DNA from: Curtobacterium sp. Leaf261
GTDB taxonomy: Bacteria > Actinomycetota > Actinomycetes > Actinomycetales > Microbacteriaceae
Direction of reading: 5' to 3'
NCBI RefSeq assembly: GCF_001422205.1
Contig: NZ_LMMJ01000010.1
Span: forward strand, 252,028 to 316,027
DNA length: 64,000 nucleotides
The translations under genes were made by a program, and so were the position numbers. This document shows, piece after piece, positions 38,459-46,867 of this stretch. A model generated the notes under the pieces. It saw only the letters and a program-made list of their open reading frames with translations, ran no database searches and was not told where the DNA came from. Numbering within the stretch: the stretch's first letter is position 1; every line of letters starts with the position of its first letter.

Positions 38459-39390
38459 CCGCGACCACCGACGTGACCGCCGCCCGCGGGGCGGGCGCCA
38501 GCCGTGCCTCCAGTCCGGACGACGCCGTGGCGGACCCGACGGCGGGGACGCGCGTCCGTGCACGCCGGAAGCGGCCGCGGCGGACCGTCGCGACGGTCCT
38601 GGCCATCGTCTTCTGCGCGATCTGGGTGTTCCCGATCTACTGGATGGTCGTCACCGCCTTCAAGCCGAAGGACGAGGTGACGACGCTCACCCCGATCTGG
38701 TTCCCGCTGCACCCGACGGTCCAGAACTTCGTCCGCGCGGTCACCCAGGAGCACTTCCTGCTCTACCTGCGGAACTCCGCGATCGTCGTGGTGGCTGCGG
38801 TGCTGCTGTCGATCGTCGTCGGGTTCCTGGCGTCGGCGGCCCTGTCGCGGTTCCGGTTCCGGGGGCGCCGCGCGATCCTCGTGGCGATCCTGTTCGTGCA
38901 GATGATCCCGTCGGGTGCGCTGCTCATCCCGCTGTTCCTGTCGTTCCAGTCACTGAACCTGCTGAACAGCTACGTCGGGTTGATCCTGGCGTACGTGGCG
39001 AGCGTGCTGCCGTTCTCGATCTGGGTGATGCGCGGGTTCTTCGTCGCGGTGCCCGTCGAGATCGAGGAGGCCGCGAAGACCGATGGCGCGGGGACCTTCC
39101 GCATCCTCTGGAGCGTGCTGTTCCCGCTCGTGATGCCGGGTGTCATCGCGACGAGCGTGTTCGCGTTCATCGCCGCGTGGAACGACTACCTGACGGCGTA
39201 CGTCATGCTGAAGGACCAGTCGATGTACACGCTGCCGGTCTGGCTCGCGACCTTCTCGACGAACAAGGGGACCGACTACGGGGCGCTCATGGCGGCGTCG
39301 GTGCTGTTCTCGCTGCCGGTCGTGGTGTTCTTCCTGATCGTGCAGCGGCGGCTCGTGGCCGGGATGACCGCGGGGGCCGTCAAGGGATAG
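38455..39390 (+). CDS. Sugar ABC importer, permease subunit 2 (MalG type)
   Basis: This permease has 311 residues and six membrane segments. The EAA loop is EIEEAAKTDGAGTFRILWSVLFP. The start is GTG at 38455, overlapping the previous stop (GTGA) and preceded by GAGAGGAAG. The variable N-terminal tail includes CCGTGCCTCCAGTCC (38502-38516), a right arm of the family 1 palindrome, read as coding sequence. A family 2 palindrome follows the stop and probably ends the operon. Confidence 0.95.
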   Translation: MTATTDVTAARGAGASRASSPDDAVADPTAGTRVRARRKRPRRTVATVLAIVFCAIWVFPIYWMVVTAFKPKDEVTTLTPIWFPLHPTVQNFVRAVTQEHFLLYLRNSAIVVVAAVLLSIVVGFLASAALSRFRFRGRRAILVAILFVQMIPSGALLIPLFLSFQSLNLLNSYVGLILAYVASVLPFSIWVMRGFFVAVPVEIEEAAKTDGAGTFRILWSVLFPLVMPGVIATSVFAFIAAWNDYLTAYVMLKDQSMYTLPVWLATFSTNKGTDYGALMAASVLFSLPVVVFFLIVQRRLVAGMTAGAVKG

Positions 39391-39402
39391 GTCACATGCG
39401 TT

Positions 39403-39456
39403 GAGAGGTGCCCAACTGTCGGGTCGGTGTGACCAGCCGACAGTTGGGCACTTCTC
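39403..39456. repeat. Family 2 palindrome (terminator-like) after the ABC operon
   Basis: Arms 39403-39422 and 39437-39456 pair over 20 positions with one mismatch and a 14-nt loop. The arm core GTGCCCAACTGTCGG is shared, with one base different, with the palindrome at 61652-61703. Confidence 0.85.
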
Positions 39457-39544
39457 GTTCCAGGACCCCAGGACCCCGGGACCCCCGGACCTCCGGACCT
39501 CCGAGCTCCAGCGTGTCGAGTTCTTCGTTTGCGTTGGAAAGTCC

Positions 39545-39574
39545 TTGCGCTTCTGTGGGAAGTCGGCTTATAGT
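39545..39574 (+). promoter_or_regulatory. Promoter of the deoR-fruK-fruA operon
   Basis: -35 TTGCGC (39545-39550), 18-bp spacer, -10 TATAGT (39569-39574). Around it GGAAAGTCCTTGCG and GGGAAGTCGG form loose direct repeats that might bind the encoded regulator. Confidence 0.65.
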
Positions 39575-39628
39575 CCTTCGAACACAGATGGTCGCAGAAC
39601 TGCGACCACGCGACGAAGGGGTCGGCAC

Positions 39629-40417
39629 ATGTACGCGACGGAACGCCAGGACGCCATCGCCGATGCGCTGCTCGCCTCCGGCCGGGTGTCGGTCGCCGAC
39701 CTCGCCACGAGCCTCGACGTCACGACCGAGACGGTCCGGCGCGACCTCGACGCCCTCGAGGCGGCCGGGCTCCTCCGACGGGTGCACGGTGGCGCCGTCC
39801 CCGCGGCGCGTGCGAGCGTCGCCGAGCTCAGCGTCGCCGAGCGCGAGGGGCAGCACGGCGCCGCGAAGACCGCGATCGCGCGGGCGACGATGCGCCTCCT
39901 CCCGCCGACCTTCACCGGGTCGGTCTCGCTCGACGCCGGAACCACGTGCGCCGCGGTCGCCGCGGAGATCGCGGCGTGGGAGCCCGCGGCCCCCGGACAG
40001 ACCATGACGGTGATCACGAACTCGGTGCCGATCGCCGCGGTCCTCCAGCACAGCCCGCACCTCGAGCTGCACCTGCTCGGCGGCCGGGTCCGCGGCCTGA
40101 CGAGCGCGGCGGTCGGCACGGCCACCGTCGAGCAGATCGCCGCGCTCCGCCCGGACATCGCCATCGTCGGCACGAACGGCCTGTCCGCGGGCTTCGGGCT
40201 GAGCACGCCGGACGAGTACGAGGCAGCGGTCAAGGGTGCCTACGTGGTCGCGGCCCGTCGCGCGGTCGTGGTGGTCGACCAGGCGAAGCACGGTGTCGAG
40301 GCCCTCATGCGGTTCGCGACCTTCGCCGAGGTCGACACGATCGTGACCGACGCCGCACCCCCGGCCGACCTCGCCGAGGCACTGTCCGAGGCCGACGTCG
40401 AGGTGGTCGTCGCATGA
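39629..40417 (+). CDS. DeoR-family regulator of fructose utilisation (FruR-like)
   Basis: This regulator has 262 residues. The N-terminal DeoR helix-turn-helix is complete (YATERQDAIADALLASGRVSV, LATSLDVTTETVRRDL, LLRRVHGGAVP). The C-terminal sugar-phosphate sensing domain has SLDAGTTCAAVA, TVITNSVPIA, LLGGRVRG and VGTNGLSAGFGLSTPDE. By family and context it should repress fruK-fruA and respond to fructose-1-phosphate or a similar sugar phosphate. It starts at 39629 after AAGGGG and overlaps fruK by ATGA. Confidence 0.93.
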   Translation: MYATERQDAIADALLASGRVSVADLATSLDVTTETVRRDLDALEAAGLLRRVHGGAVPAARASVAELSVAEREGQHGAAKTAIARATMRLLPPTFTGSVSLDAGTTCAAVAAEIAAWEPAAPGQTMTVITNSVPIAAVLQHSPHLELHLLGGRVRGLTSAAVGTATVEQIAALRPDIAIVGTNGLSAGFGLSTPDEYEAAVKGAYVVAARRAVVVVDQAKHGVEALMRFATFAEVDTIVTDAAPPADLAEALSEADVEVVVA

Positions 40418-41403
40418 GCGGCAACCGCATCGTCACCGTCACGCCGAACCCGTCCCTCGACCGCACCGTGGAGCTCGGCGGGGAACTCCAGCGCGGCGCG
40501 GTCCAGCGGGCGAGCCGGTCGTCCGCCGAGCCGGGCGGCAAGGGCGTGAACGTGTCCCGAGCGGTCCGGGCATCCGGCGGCGACACCCTCGCGGTGCTCC
40601 CGGGCGACCCGACCGATCCTGTCCTCGTCGCGCTCGACGGACTCGGCATCCCGACCATCGCGCTCCCGATCGGAGCACCGCTCCGCTCGAACGTGGCGAT
40701 CACCGAGCCGACCGGCACCACCACCAAGATCAACGAGCCCGGCCCGTCGCTCGCCCGGCACGCGGACGCCCTGACGGACCTCGTCGTGTCGAGCTCGGTC
40801 GGCGCCCGGTGGCTCGTCCTCGCGGGTTCGCTGCCGCCGGGTCTCCCGGACGACACCCTCGCGCGGATGGTGGGCGCCGTCCGTGCCGCCGCCGACCGGT
40901 CCGGCGTGGCGGCCCCGCGCGTCGCCGTCGACTCCTCCGGCGTGCCGTTCACCGCCCTGCTGTCGTCCGGCGTGCACGTCGACCTCCTGAAGCCGAACGC
41001 CGAGGAGCTCGCCGAGGTCGTCGGCGGCGATCCCGACGCCTACGAGGCCGACCCGTCTCTCGCTGCAACCGCTGCCGGGCGGCTGCTCGACCGCGGGGTG
41101 GGTGCCGTCCTCCTCACACTCGGCAGCGCCGGTGCCGTCCTCGTGACCGCGGCGGGCAGCTGGTCAGCCGCGGCTCCGAGGATCACCGCCCGCTCGACGG
41201 TCGGCGCGGGGGACTCCGCACTGGCGGGGTACCTGCTCGCCGAGACGACCGGAGCCGGCCCCGAACGCTGCCTCGCGCAGGCCGTCGCCTCGGGTGCGGC
41301 GGCCGCGTCCCTGCCGGGCAGCCTCGTCCCGTCCCTCGACCAGACCCGTCCCGTCGACGTCTCCGTCGTCGTGCTCGCCCCCGTAACCCCCGTCACCCAC
41401 TGA
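40414..41403 (+). CDS. fruK: 1-phosphofructokinase
   Basis: This 329-residue PfkB-type kinase converts fructose-1-phosphate plus ATP to fructose-1,6-bisphosphate. Signatures: VTVTPNPSLDRTVEL at the N-terminus, AEPGGKGVNVSRAVRASGG and the catalytic GAGDSALAGYL with Asp near residue 266. KPNAEELAEVVG is the ribokinase-family segment. It acts on the product of the PTS encoded by the next gene and is translationally coupled to deoR upstream (ATGA). fruA follows after 56 bp. Confidence 0.95.
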   Translation: MSGNRIVTVTPNPSLDRTVELGGELQRGAVQRASRSSAEPGGKGVNVSRAVRASGGDTLAVLPGDPTDPVLVALDGLGIPTIALPIGAPLRSNVAITEPTGTTTKINEPGPSLARHADALTDLVVSSSVGARWLVLAGSLPPGLPDDTLARMVGAVRAAADRSGVAAPRVAVDSSGVPFTALLSSGVHVDLLKPNAEELAEVVGGDPDAYEADPSLAATAAGRLLDRGVGAVLLTLGSAGAVLVTAAGSWSAAAPRITARSTVGAGDSALAGYLLAETTGAGPERCLAQAVASGAAAASLPGSLVPSLDQTRPVDVSVVVLAPVTPVTH

Positions 41404-41459
41404 CCTGCACCACCAGCTCGTCCATCGCGCGGTCGCGCACTTGCAAAGGAGCAACCACC

Positions 41460-43619
41460 ATGGCACCACAGGCATCCGGCCTCATCGGCCCCGATCTCGT
41501 CGGGCTCGACGAGGACCTCGGCGGTACCTCGGCCGACGTCATCCGCGTCCTCGCCGGGCGCGTCGCCGCCTCCGGCCGGGCCGGGTCCGCCGACGCGCTC
41601 GCCGAGGACGCGATCAAGCGCGAGGCCTCGGTCGGCACGGGCGTCCCCGGCGGCATCGCGATCCCGCACGCCAGGTCGTCGTCGGTGACGTCGCCGACGC
41701 TCGCGATGTCCCGCCTCGCACGGACGGTCCCGTTCGGCGCCCCCGACGGCGACGCCGACATCGTCTTCATGATCGCGGTGCCCGAGGGCGCGGACAAGGA
41801 CCACCTCACGGTGCTCTCCACGCTCGCCCGGGCACTCATCCGCGAGGACTTCACCGCCGCGCTCCGCGCAGCCACCACACGCGAGGAGATCGTCGACCTC
41901 GTGGACCGCGAGGTGAGCGGCGAGGTCGCGTCCGCAGGTGTGGGCACGTCCGCCGGTGCGGGCGCGTCCGCAACATCGGCGTCGGCGAGCGGCCGGGAGG
42001 CACGGGGCGGCGCGGCGACGTCGGCCGCGGCCCCCGGATCGGCCGGGTCCGGCACCGCACGGCCGCGGCTCATCGTCGGCGTGACCGCGTGCCCGACCGG
42101 CATCGCCCACACCTACATGGCGGCGGACGCCCTCGTCGCCGCCGGCAAGCGCGCCGGTGCCGAGGTGCACATCGAGACCCAGGGGTCCTCGTCCGTGACG
42201 CCGCTCGACCCGGCACTCATCGCCGCGGCCGACGCCGTGGTGTTCGCGGTCGACGTCGACGTCCGCGACCAGGGCCGGTTCGCCGGCAAGCCCGTCGTCC
42301 GCGGTCCGGTGAAACGCGGTGTGGACGAGCCCGACCGGATGATCGCCGAGGCGCTCGCCGCCGTGGACGACCCGCGCGCCCAGCGCGTCGCGGGTGCTGG
42401 TTCGGTGGCGTCCGGCCCGGTGATGAACGCCGGCAAGCAGCATCTCGGCCAGGCCCTCAAGCGCTGGCTGCTGACCGGTGTGTCGTACATGATCCCGTTC
42501 GTCGCGGGCGGCGGACTCCTCATCGCCCTCGGCTTCCTGCTCGCGGGCTACGGCGTCGCACTCACGGCGAAGGGCCACACGGTCAACAACGCCGTCTACA
42601 CGCTGCAGAACTACACCCTGCTGCACCTGCCGCCGGAGGGCCTCGGGTACTACCTCGGCTCCGCGGCGTTCCAGATCGGCGGGCTGTCGCTCGGCTTCCT
42701 CGTGGCAGCGCTCGCCGGGTACATCGCCTACGCGATCGCGGACCGGCCGGGCATCGCGCCCGGGTTCGTGGCCGGTGCGATCGCGGTGTTCATGAACGCC
42801 GGGTTCCTCGGCGGTCTCGTCGGTGGGCTGCTCGCCGGTGCCGCCGCGTACTGGCTCGGACGCATCCCCGTCTGGCGCTGGCTCCGTGGCCTGATGCCCG
42901 TCGTGATCATCCCGCTGCTCGGCTCGATCGTCGCGTCGGGGCTGCTCCTCCTCGTGCTCGGCGGCCCGATCGCGTGGCTCATGACCGAGCTCTCGCAGTT
43001 CCTCAACTCGCTGACCGGCGCCTCCGCGGTGCTCCTCGGTGTCATCCTCGGCCTGATGATGGCGTTCGACCTCGGCGGTCCGGTGAACAAGGTGGCCTAC
43101 GCGTTCGCCGTCGCCGGACTCTCCGCCGGCTCGGTCGCGAACCCCGCCCCGCTCGAGATCATGGCCGCCGTGATGGCAGCCGGCATGGTCCCGCCCCTCG
43201 CGCTCGCGCTGGCGTCGACGATCCTCTACCGGAAGGGGTTCACGGTCGCCGAGCGGGAGAACGGCAAGGCGGCGTGGCTCCTCGGGGCGTCGTTCATCTC
43301 CGAGGGTGCGATCCCCTTCGCCGCGGCGGACCCGCTCCGCGTCATCCCGTCGTCGATGGTGGGTGCCGCGGTCACCGGTGCGATCTGCATGGGGACCGGC
43401 GTCACGTCACGCGCACCCCACGGCGGCATCTTCGTGTTCTTCGCGATCGGGAACATCTGGATGTTCATCCTGGCGATCGTCGTCGGGATGGTCGTCTCGG
43501 CGCTCGTGCTCGTCGTCCTCAAGCGGTTCGTCCGTCGTCGGACCCCGCTCGCCCTCGAGGACGCGCAGGCCGCCGACGCGGCCGCGGTGATCGACCAGCG
43601 TCAGCCGGTCGCCGTGTAG
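41460..43619 (+). CDS. fruA: Fructose PTS permease, fused EIIA-EIIB-EIIC
   Basis: This 719-residue protein imports and phosphorylates fructose with phosphate from HPr. EIIA (1-150) has the phospho-His at 70 in GIAIPHARSSS. A 45-residue Ala/Gly/Ser linker follows. EIIB has the phospho-Cys at 211 in VGVTACPTGIAHTYMAAD. EIIC (from about 335) has roughly nine membrane segments and GLMMAFDLGGPVNKVAYAF. The start follows AAAGGAG. HPr and EI genes are not in the window. A perfect 21-bp palindrome follows. Confidence 0.96.
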   Translation: MAPQASGLIGPDLVGLDEDLGGTSADVIRVLAGRVAASGRAGSADALAEDAIKREASVGTGVPGGIAIPHARSSSVTSPTLAMSRLARTVPFGAPDGDADIVFMIAVPEGADKDHLTVLSTLARALIREDFTAALRAATTREEIVDLVDREVSGEVASAGVGTSAGAGASATSASASGREARGGAATSAAAPGSAGSGTARPRLIVGVTACPTGIAHTYMAADALVAAGKRAGAEVHIETQGSSSVTPLDPALIAAADAVVFAVDVDVRDQGRFAGKPVVRGPVKRGVDEPDRMIAEALAAVDDPRAQRVAGAGSVASGPVMNAGKQHLGQALKRWLLTGVSYMIPFVAGGGLLIALGFLLAGYGVALTAKGHTVNNAVYTLQNYTLLHLPPEGLGYYLGSAAFQIGGLSLGFLVAALAGYIAYAIADRPGIAPGFVAGAIAVFMNAGFLGGLVGGLLAGAAAYWLGRIPVWRWLRGLMPVVIIPLLGSIVASGLLLLVLGGPIAWLMTELSQFLNSLTGASAVLLGVILGLMMAFDLGGPVNKVAYAFAVAGLSAGSVANPAPLEIMAAVMAAGMVPPLALALASTILYRKGFTVAERENGKAAWLLGASFISEGAIPFAAADPLRVIPSSMVGAAVTGAICMGTGVTSRAPHGGIFVFFAIGNIWMFILAIVVGMVVSALVLVVLKRFVRRRTPLALEDAQAADAAAVIDQRQPVAV

Positions 43620-43631
43620 CGCGACCACGAG

Positions 43632-43677
43632 ACGGACGGGAGGCACGGTGCCGGCTGGCACCGTGCCTCCCGTCCGT
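43632..43677. repeat. Family 1 palindrome, perfect copy, between convergent genes
   Basis: Arms 43632-43652 and 43657-43677 are perfectly complementary over 21 bp with a 4-nt loop. It separates fruA from the convergent hexosaminidase and can serve as terminator for both. It is the best copy of the family in the window. Confidence 0.9.
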
Positions 43678-43715
43678 GGTCCGCGCGTCGCGCACGTGCG
43701 TCGGCCGCGCGCCCG

Positions 43716-45419
43716 TCAGTCGGCGATGTTCGCGGTGATCGCGGCGATGAACGCGGCCCGGTCCTCGCGGCTCGACGGCCGCCCGGGGACACCGGGCCGC
43801 TGCTCCCACGGGAACGGACCGGACTCGTGCCGGTACTCGATGCCCATCGCCTCGAGCCGCGCGAGGTGCTCCCCGAGCCGGCCCTCGAACTCCGCGAGGT
43901 CCCGGGGCCCGGCGACGTCCGCCGACCAGAGCGCCTCGGCCAGCGCGACGAGCCGCGGGAAGAGCATGTAGTCGAGCCGACGGGCGGTGTCGACGTGTTC
44001 CGTCCACATGTTCGCCTGGCCGCCGATGACGTGCGCGGCCTCGGCCTCGTCGAGTTCCGCGGGGACCGGGTCGAACGCGTGCACGTCCGCGGTCGTCAGG
44101 GTGATCGCGACCGGGATCGGCTCGCTCGCCAGGTCGGACTGGCGGTAGTCGAAGTAGGCCTGGTCGTCGGGTACCGAGATGACGTCGTACCCGCGCCTGG
44201 CGGCAGTGATCGCGCCCTGCATCCCCCGCCACGACAGGATCGTGGCGGACCGCGAGAGCGTCCCGCCCTCGAGGATCTCGTCCCAGCCGAAGATCCGGCG
44301 TCCCGCCCGCTCGACGTGCTCGCCGAGCCGGCCGACGAACCACGCCTGGAGCTGTTCCTCGTCGTCGAGGCCGAGCTCCCGGATCCGCTCCTGCGTCCGC
44401 GCGTCGCCGACCCACTGGTCCTTCGGGCACTCGTCCCCGCCGATCCCGATGTACTCGGACGGGAAGAGCGCCATCACCTCGTCGAGGACGTCCTGGAAGA
44501 ACCTGACCGTCGAGTCCTCGGTGTTCAGGATGTCCTTCGCGATGCCCCACTCCGTCCACACGCCGAGCTCGCGATCCGGGTGCACCCCGAGCTCCGGGTA
44601 GGCCGCGAGTGCCGCTCGGACGTGTCCGGGCGTCTCGATCTCCGGGACGACCGTGACGAACCGCTCGGCGGCGTAGGCGACGATCTCGCGGATGTCGTCC
44701 TGTGTGTAGTACCCGCCGTGCGGCCGGCCGTCGAACGCCGCCGGGGTGAGCTCGCCGTCCGCCCCGGGGACGTGCGCGCCGACCTGCGACTCGGTGCGCC
44801 AGGCGCCGACGTCGGTGAGCCTCGGGTACTTCCGGATCTCGATGCGCCAGCCCTGGTCCTCGGTGAGGTGGAAGTGGAACCGGTTGATCCGGTGCGCGGC
44901 GATCTGGTCGATCACGCGGAGCACCTCGTGCTTGGTGCGGAACGTCCTGGCGACGTCGAGCATGAACCCGCGCCACGCGAACGCCGGGGCGTCCTCGACG
45001 GTCACGGCAGCGACGGTCCACGGCTCGTCGGCGCCGTCCGGGGTGATCCTGGCGGCACGGTACACGTCCGCCGGCAGGAGCTGGAGGAACGCCTGCGCGC
45101 CGTAGAACACCCCGGCCGGCCCGCCGCCGACGATCTCCACGCGGTCGGCCGTGACGGTGAGGCGGAACGACTCCGAACGGTCATCGGCGGGACCCGCCTG
45201 GAGGCCCTGCGCCTCGGTGTCGTCCGCGAGGCGGAGCACGATCCCGGCGTCGGCGACCGATGCCGTGCCGAACAGCGGCAGCCCGGTCGACGGGCGGAGG
45301 ACGCCCTGCAGGTACTGCGCCGTCGATTCGACCTCGGGTGTGGCGGTGATCCGCGTGCTGCGGTCGAGGGCGAACGCGCCGACACCCGGCGTCTGCACAC
45401 GGGGGCGGGGGATGAGCAT
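43716..45419 (-). CDS. Glycoside hydrolase family 20 beta-N-acetylhexosaminidase
   Basis: This 567-residue enzyme releases terminal N-acetylglucosamine or galactosamine, for example from chitobiose. The start at 45419 is chosen because AAAGG lies just before it; an ATG at 45467 in the same frame is less likely, as it lies close to the predicted transcription start. The N-terminal GH20b-like domain (about 1-130) precedes the TIM barrel (FAWRGFMLDVARTF, NRFHFHLTEDQGWRIEIRKYP, VPEIETPGHVRAA in parts). The catalytic Asp-Glu pair lies in IGIGGDECPKDQW. No signal peptide is present, so it should act on imported oligosaccharides. The operator shared with the ABC importer fits this. Confidence 0.95.
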   Translation of the reverse strand: MLIPRPRVQTPGVGAFALDRSTRITATPEVESTAQYLQGVLRPSTGLPLFGTASVADAGIVLRLADDTEAQGLQAGPADDRSESFRLTVTADRVEIVGGGPAGVFYGAQAFLQLLPADVYRAARITPDGADEPWTVAAVTVEDAPAFAWRGFMLDVARTFRTKHEVLRVIDQIAAHRINRFHFHLTEDQGWRIEIRKYPRLTDVGAWRTESQVGAHVPGADGELTPAAFDGRPHGGYYTQDDIREIVAYAAERFVTVVPEIETPGHVRAALAAYPELGVHPDRELGVWTEWGIAKDILNTEDSTVRFFQDVLDEVMALFPSEYIGIGGDECPKDQWVGDARTQERIRELGLDDEEQLQAWFVGRLGEHVERAGRRIFGWDEILEGGTLSRSATILSWRGMQGAITAARRGYDVISVPDDQAYFDYRQSDLASEPIPVAITLTTADVHAFDPVPAELDEAEAAHVIGGQANMWTEHVDTARRLDYMLFPRLVALAEALWSADVAGPRDLAEFEGRLGEHLARLEAMGIEYRHESGPFPWEQRPGVPGRPSSREDRAAFIAAITANIAD

Positions 45420-45471
45420 GAGGGCCTTTCGAACGGGATCGCAGCGGGGTGGAGCGGTATTCCTCAATGAT

Positions 45472-45514
45472 CTTTCGTAATATCGAGGTTATGGTCACCT
45501 CACGGCACTGTCAA
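45472..45514 (-). promoter_or_regulatory. Promoter and operator of the hexosaminidase gene
   Basis: In the gene direction: -35 TTGACA (45514-45509), 17-bp spacer, -10 TAACCT (45491-45486). The half-site TTACGAAAG (45480-45472) lies at the expected transcription start, as in the ABC operon. The divergent ROK regulator gene begins at 45628. Confidence 0.72.
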
Positions 45515-45627
45515 TCGCGTGACGCGCCGTCTGCTGCACGGTACGCGGAAGGTCTGCGCGGGACGCTGGTGGCCTGCGGCCGGCCGGGACGCGCGGGCGA
45601 GGAACGCGGCGAGACGAGGACACGGGA

Positions 45628-46767
45628 ATGCGAGTCGATCTGCTGACGACGGAGGTGCCGGCGGGCAGTTCGCCCGCGACCCTCCGCCTGCTCAACTCCC
45701 GCGCGATCCTCGGGGCGCTCTACCGCGACGAGGGCTCGCACACCGTGACGGAGCTCGGCCGCGTGGTCGGCCTGTCCCGCCCGACGATCGAGGCCGCGCT
45801 CGCCGACCTCGTGGCGGAGGGGTGGGTCGCCGAGGTCGACGCCATCGCGACGCCGAACAAGGCCGGGAGGCGCGCCAAGCGGTTCCGCGCCGAGGCGAGC
45901 GCCGGGTACGTGATCGGCGTCGACCTCGGCCTGCACGCCATCGTCGGCATGGTGTCCGACCTCCGCGGCGAGCCGCTGATGACCATCGAGGAGACGTACC
46001 CGACGCTCGCGTCCGCCGACGAGGCCTGGCGGAGCGTGCAGGAGGTCGTCGAGCGGCTCACGGCGCACATCGACGCGTCGAAGCTCCTGTCCGCGACCTT
46101 CGGGGTCCCGGCCGTGGTGGACCGCCAGGGCCGGATCGACTACACCATCGCCGTTCCGGACTGGGTGTCGGCGCGGATCCCGGGGCGCATCGGCGACCTG
46201 TTCCCGACGGCGCGGACGTTCTTCGACAACGACGCCAAGCTCGCCGCGACCGCCGAGGCCATGTGGGGGCGGTTCGTCGGCGTCGAGGACGCGCTGTACC
46301 TCGTGATGGGCCGCCAGATCGGCGCCGCGATCATCGTCAACGGCACGCTCGCGCGCGGGGTCCGCGGCGCGGCGGGCGAGGTCGGTGGACTCGCGTCCAC
46401 GGGGTGGCCGGGTGCTCCCGCCAGACTGGAGGCACGGATCCCGTCCGGCACGGACCTCGAGTCCTGCATGGCGGCGGCCGGGCGCGGGGAACCGGAGGCC
46501 GTCGCGGTCGTGCGGGCGCTCGCCGAGGACGTCGCGACGGGGGTCGCGCAGCTCGTTGCGGCGGTCGACCCGGAACTCGTCGTCGTCGGGGGCGAGGTGC
46601 TGCCGGCCGCCGGGGTGTTCGCCGAGGCCCTCGCCGACGCGGTGTCCGCCCAGCTCGGGGCGTCGGTGCGCATCGAGCCGACGAGCGCTGGGCGCGACGC
46701 CGTGGCCAGGGGAGCCCTGGCGCACTCGCTCGCACACGTGCGGAGCGTGCACATGCGGATGGTCTGA
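45628..46767 (+). CDS. ROK-family transcriptional regulator
   Basis: This 379-residue regulator has an N-terminal winged helix (LRLLNSRAILGALYRDEGSHT, VGLSRPTIEAALADL in parts) followed by an actin-like ROK domain (YVIGVDLGLHAIVGMVSDL, FGVPAVVD, FFDNDAKLAATAEAMWG, RGAAGEVGGLAS). The usual ROK zinc motif (CxCGxxGC with its His) is missing; GEVGGL has no His and no Cys cluster follows. It is divergent from the hexosaminidase and is the obvious candidate to bind the shared TTACGAAAG/CTTTCGTAA sites. The start follows GAGGA. The coding sequence contains GACTGGAGGCACGG (46424-46437), an arm of the family 1 palindrome. Confidence 0.9.
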   Translation: MRVDLLTTEVPAGSSPATLRLLNSRAILGALYRDEGSHTVTELGRVVGLSRPTIEAALADLVAEGWVAEVDAIATPNKAGRRAKRFRAEASAGYVIGVDLGLHAIVGMVSDLRGEPLMTIEETYPTLASADEAWRSVQEVVERLTAHIDASKLLSATFGVPAVVDRQGRIDYTIAVPDWVSARIPGRIGDLFPTARTFFDNDAKLAATAEAMWGRFVGVEDALYLVMGRQIGAAIIVNGTLARGVRGAAGEVGGLASTGWPGAPARLEARIPSGTDLESCMAAAGRGEPEAVAVVRALAEDVATGVAQLVAAVDPELVVVGGEVLPAAGVFAEALADAVSAQLGASVRIEPTSAGRDAVARGALAHSLAHVRSVHMRMV

Positions 46768-46791
46768 CGCGGACCGGTGCAGCGAGATCGT

Positions 46792-46861
46792 TGCAAAGAG
46801 ACCACTGCAAAGACCTGATTGCAAAGACTTGCTTGCAAAGATGTCTTTGCAGCGGTACCTT
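46792..46861 (+). promoter_or_regulatory. Operator array of four direct 14-bp repeats and one inverted copy, with leaderless promoter
   Basis: TGCAAAGA begins at 46792, 46806, 46820 and 46834, exactly 14 bp apart. Its reverse complement TCTTTGCA lies at 46844-46851. -35 TTGCAA (46833-46838) lies inside the fourth repeat. A 17-bp spacer leads to -10 TACCTT (46856-46861), 6 nt before the ATG at 46868, with no Shine-Dalgarno. Binding of a regulator here should block transcription; autoregulation by the downstream gene is likely. Confidence 0.85.
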
Positions 46862-46867
46862 TGGATC

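Noticed and set aside
46792..46851. Repeat array considered as a CRISPR
   Set aside because: The units are 8 bp with 6-bp gaps and the last copy is inverted. CRISPR repeats are longer with ~30-bp unique spacers, and no cas gene is present.
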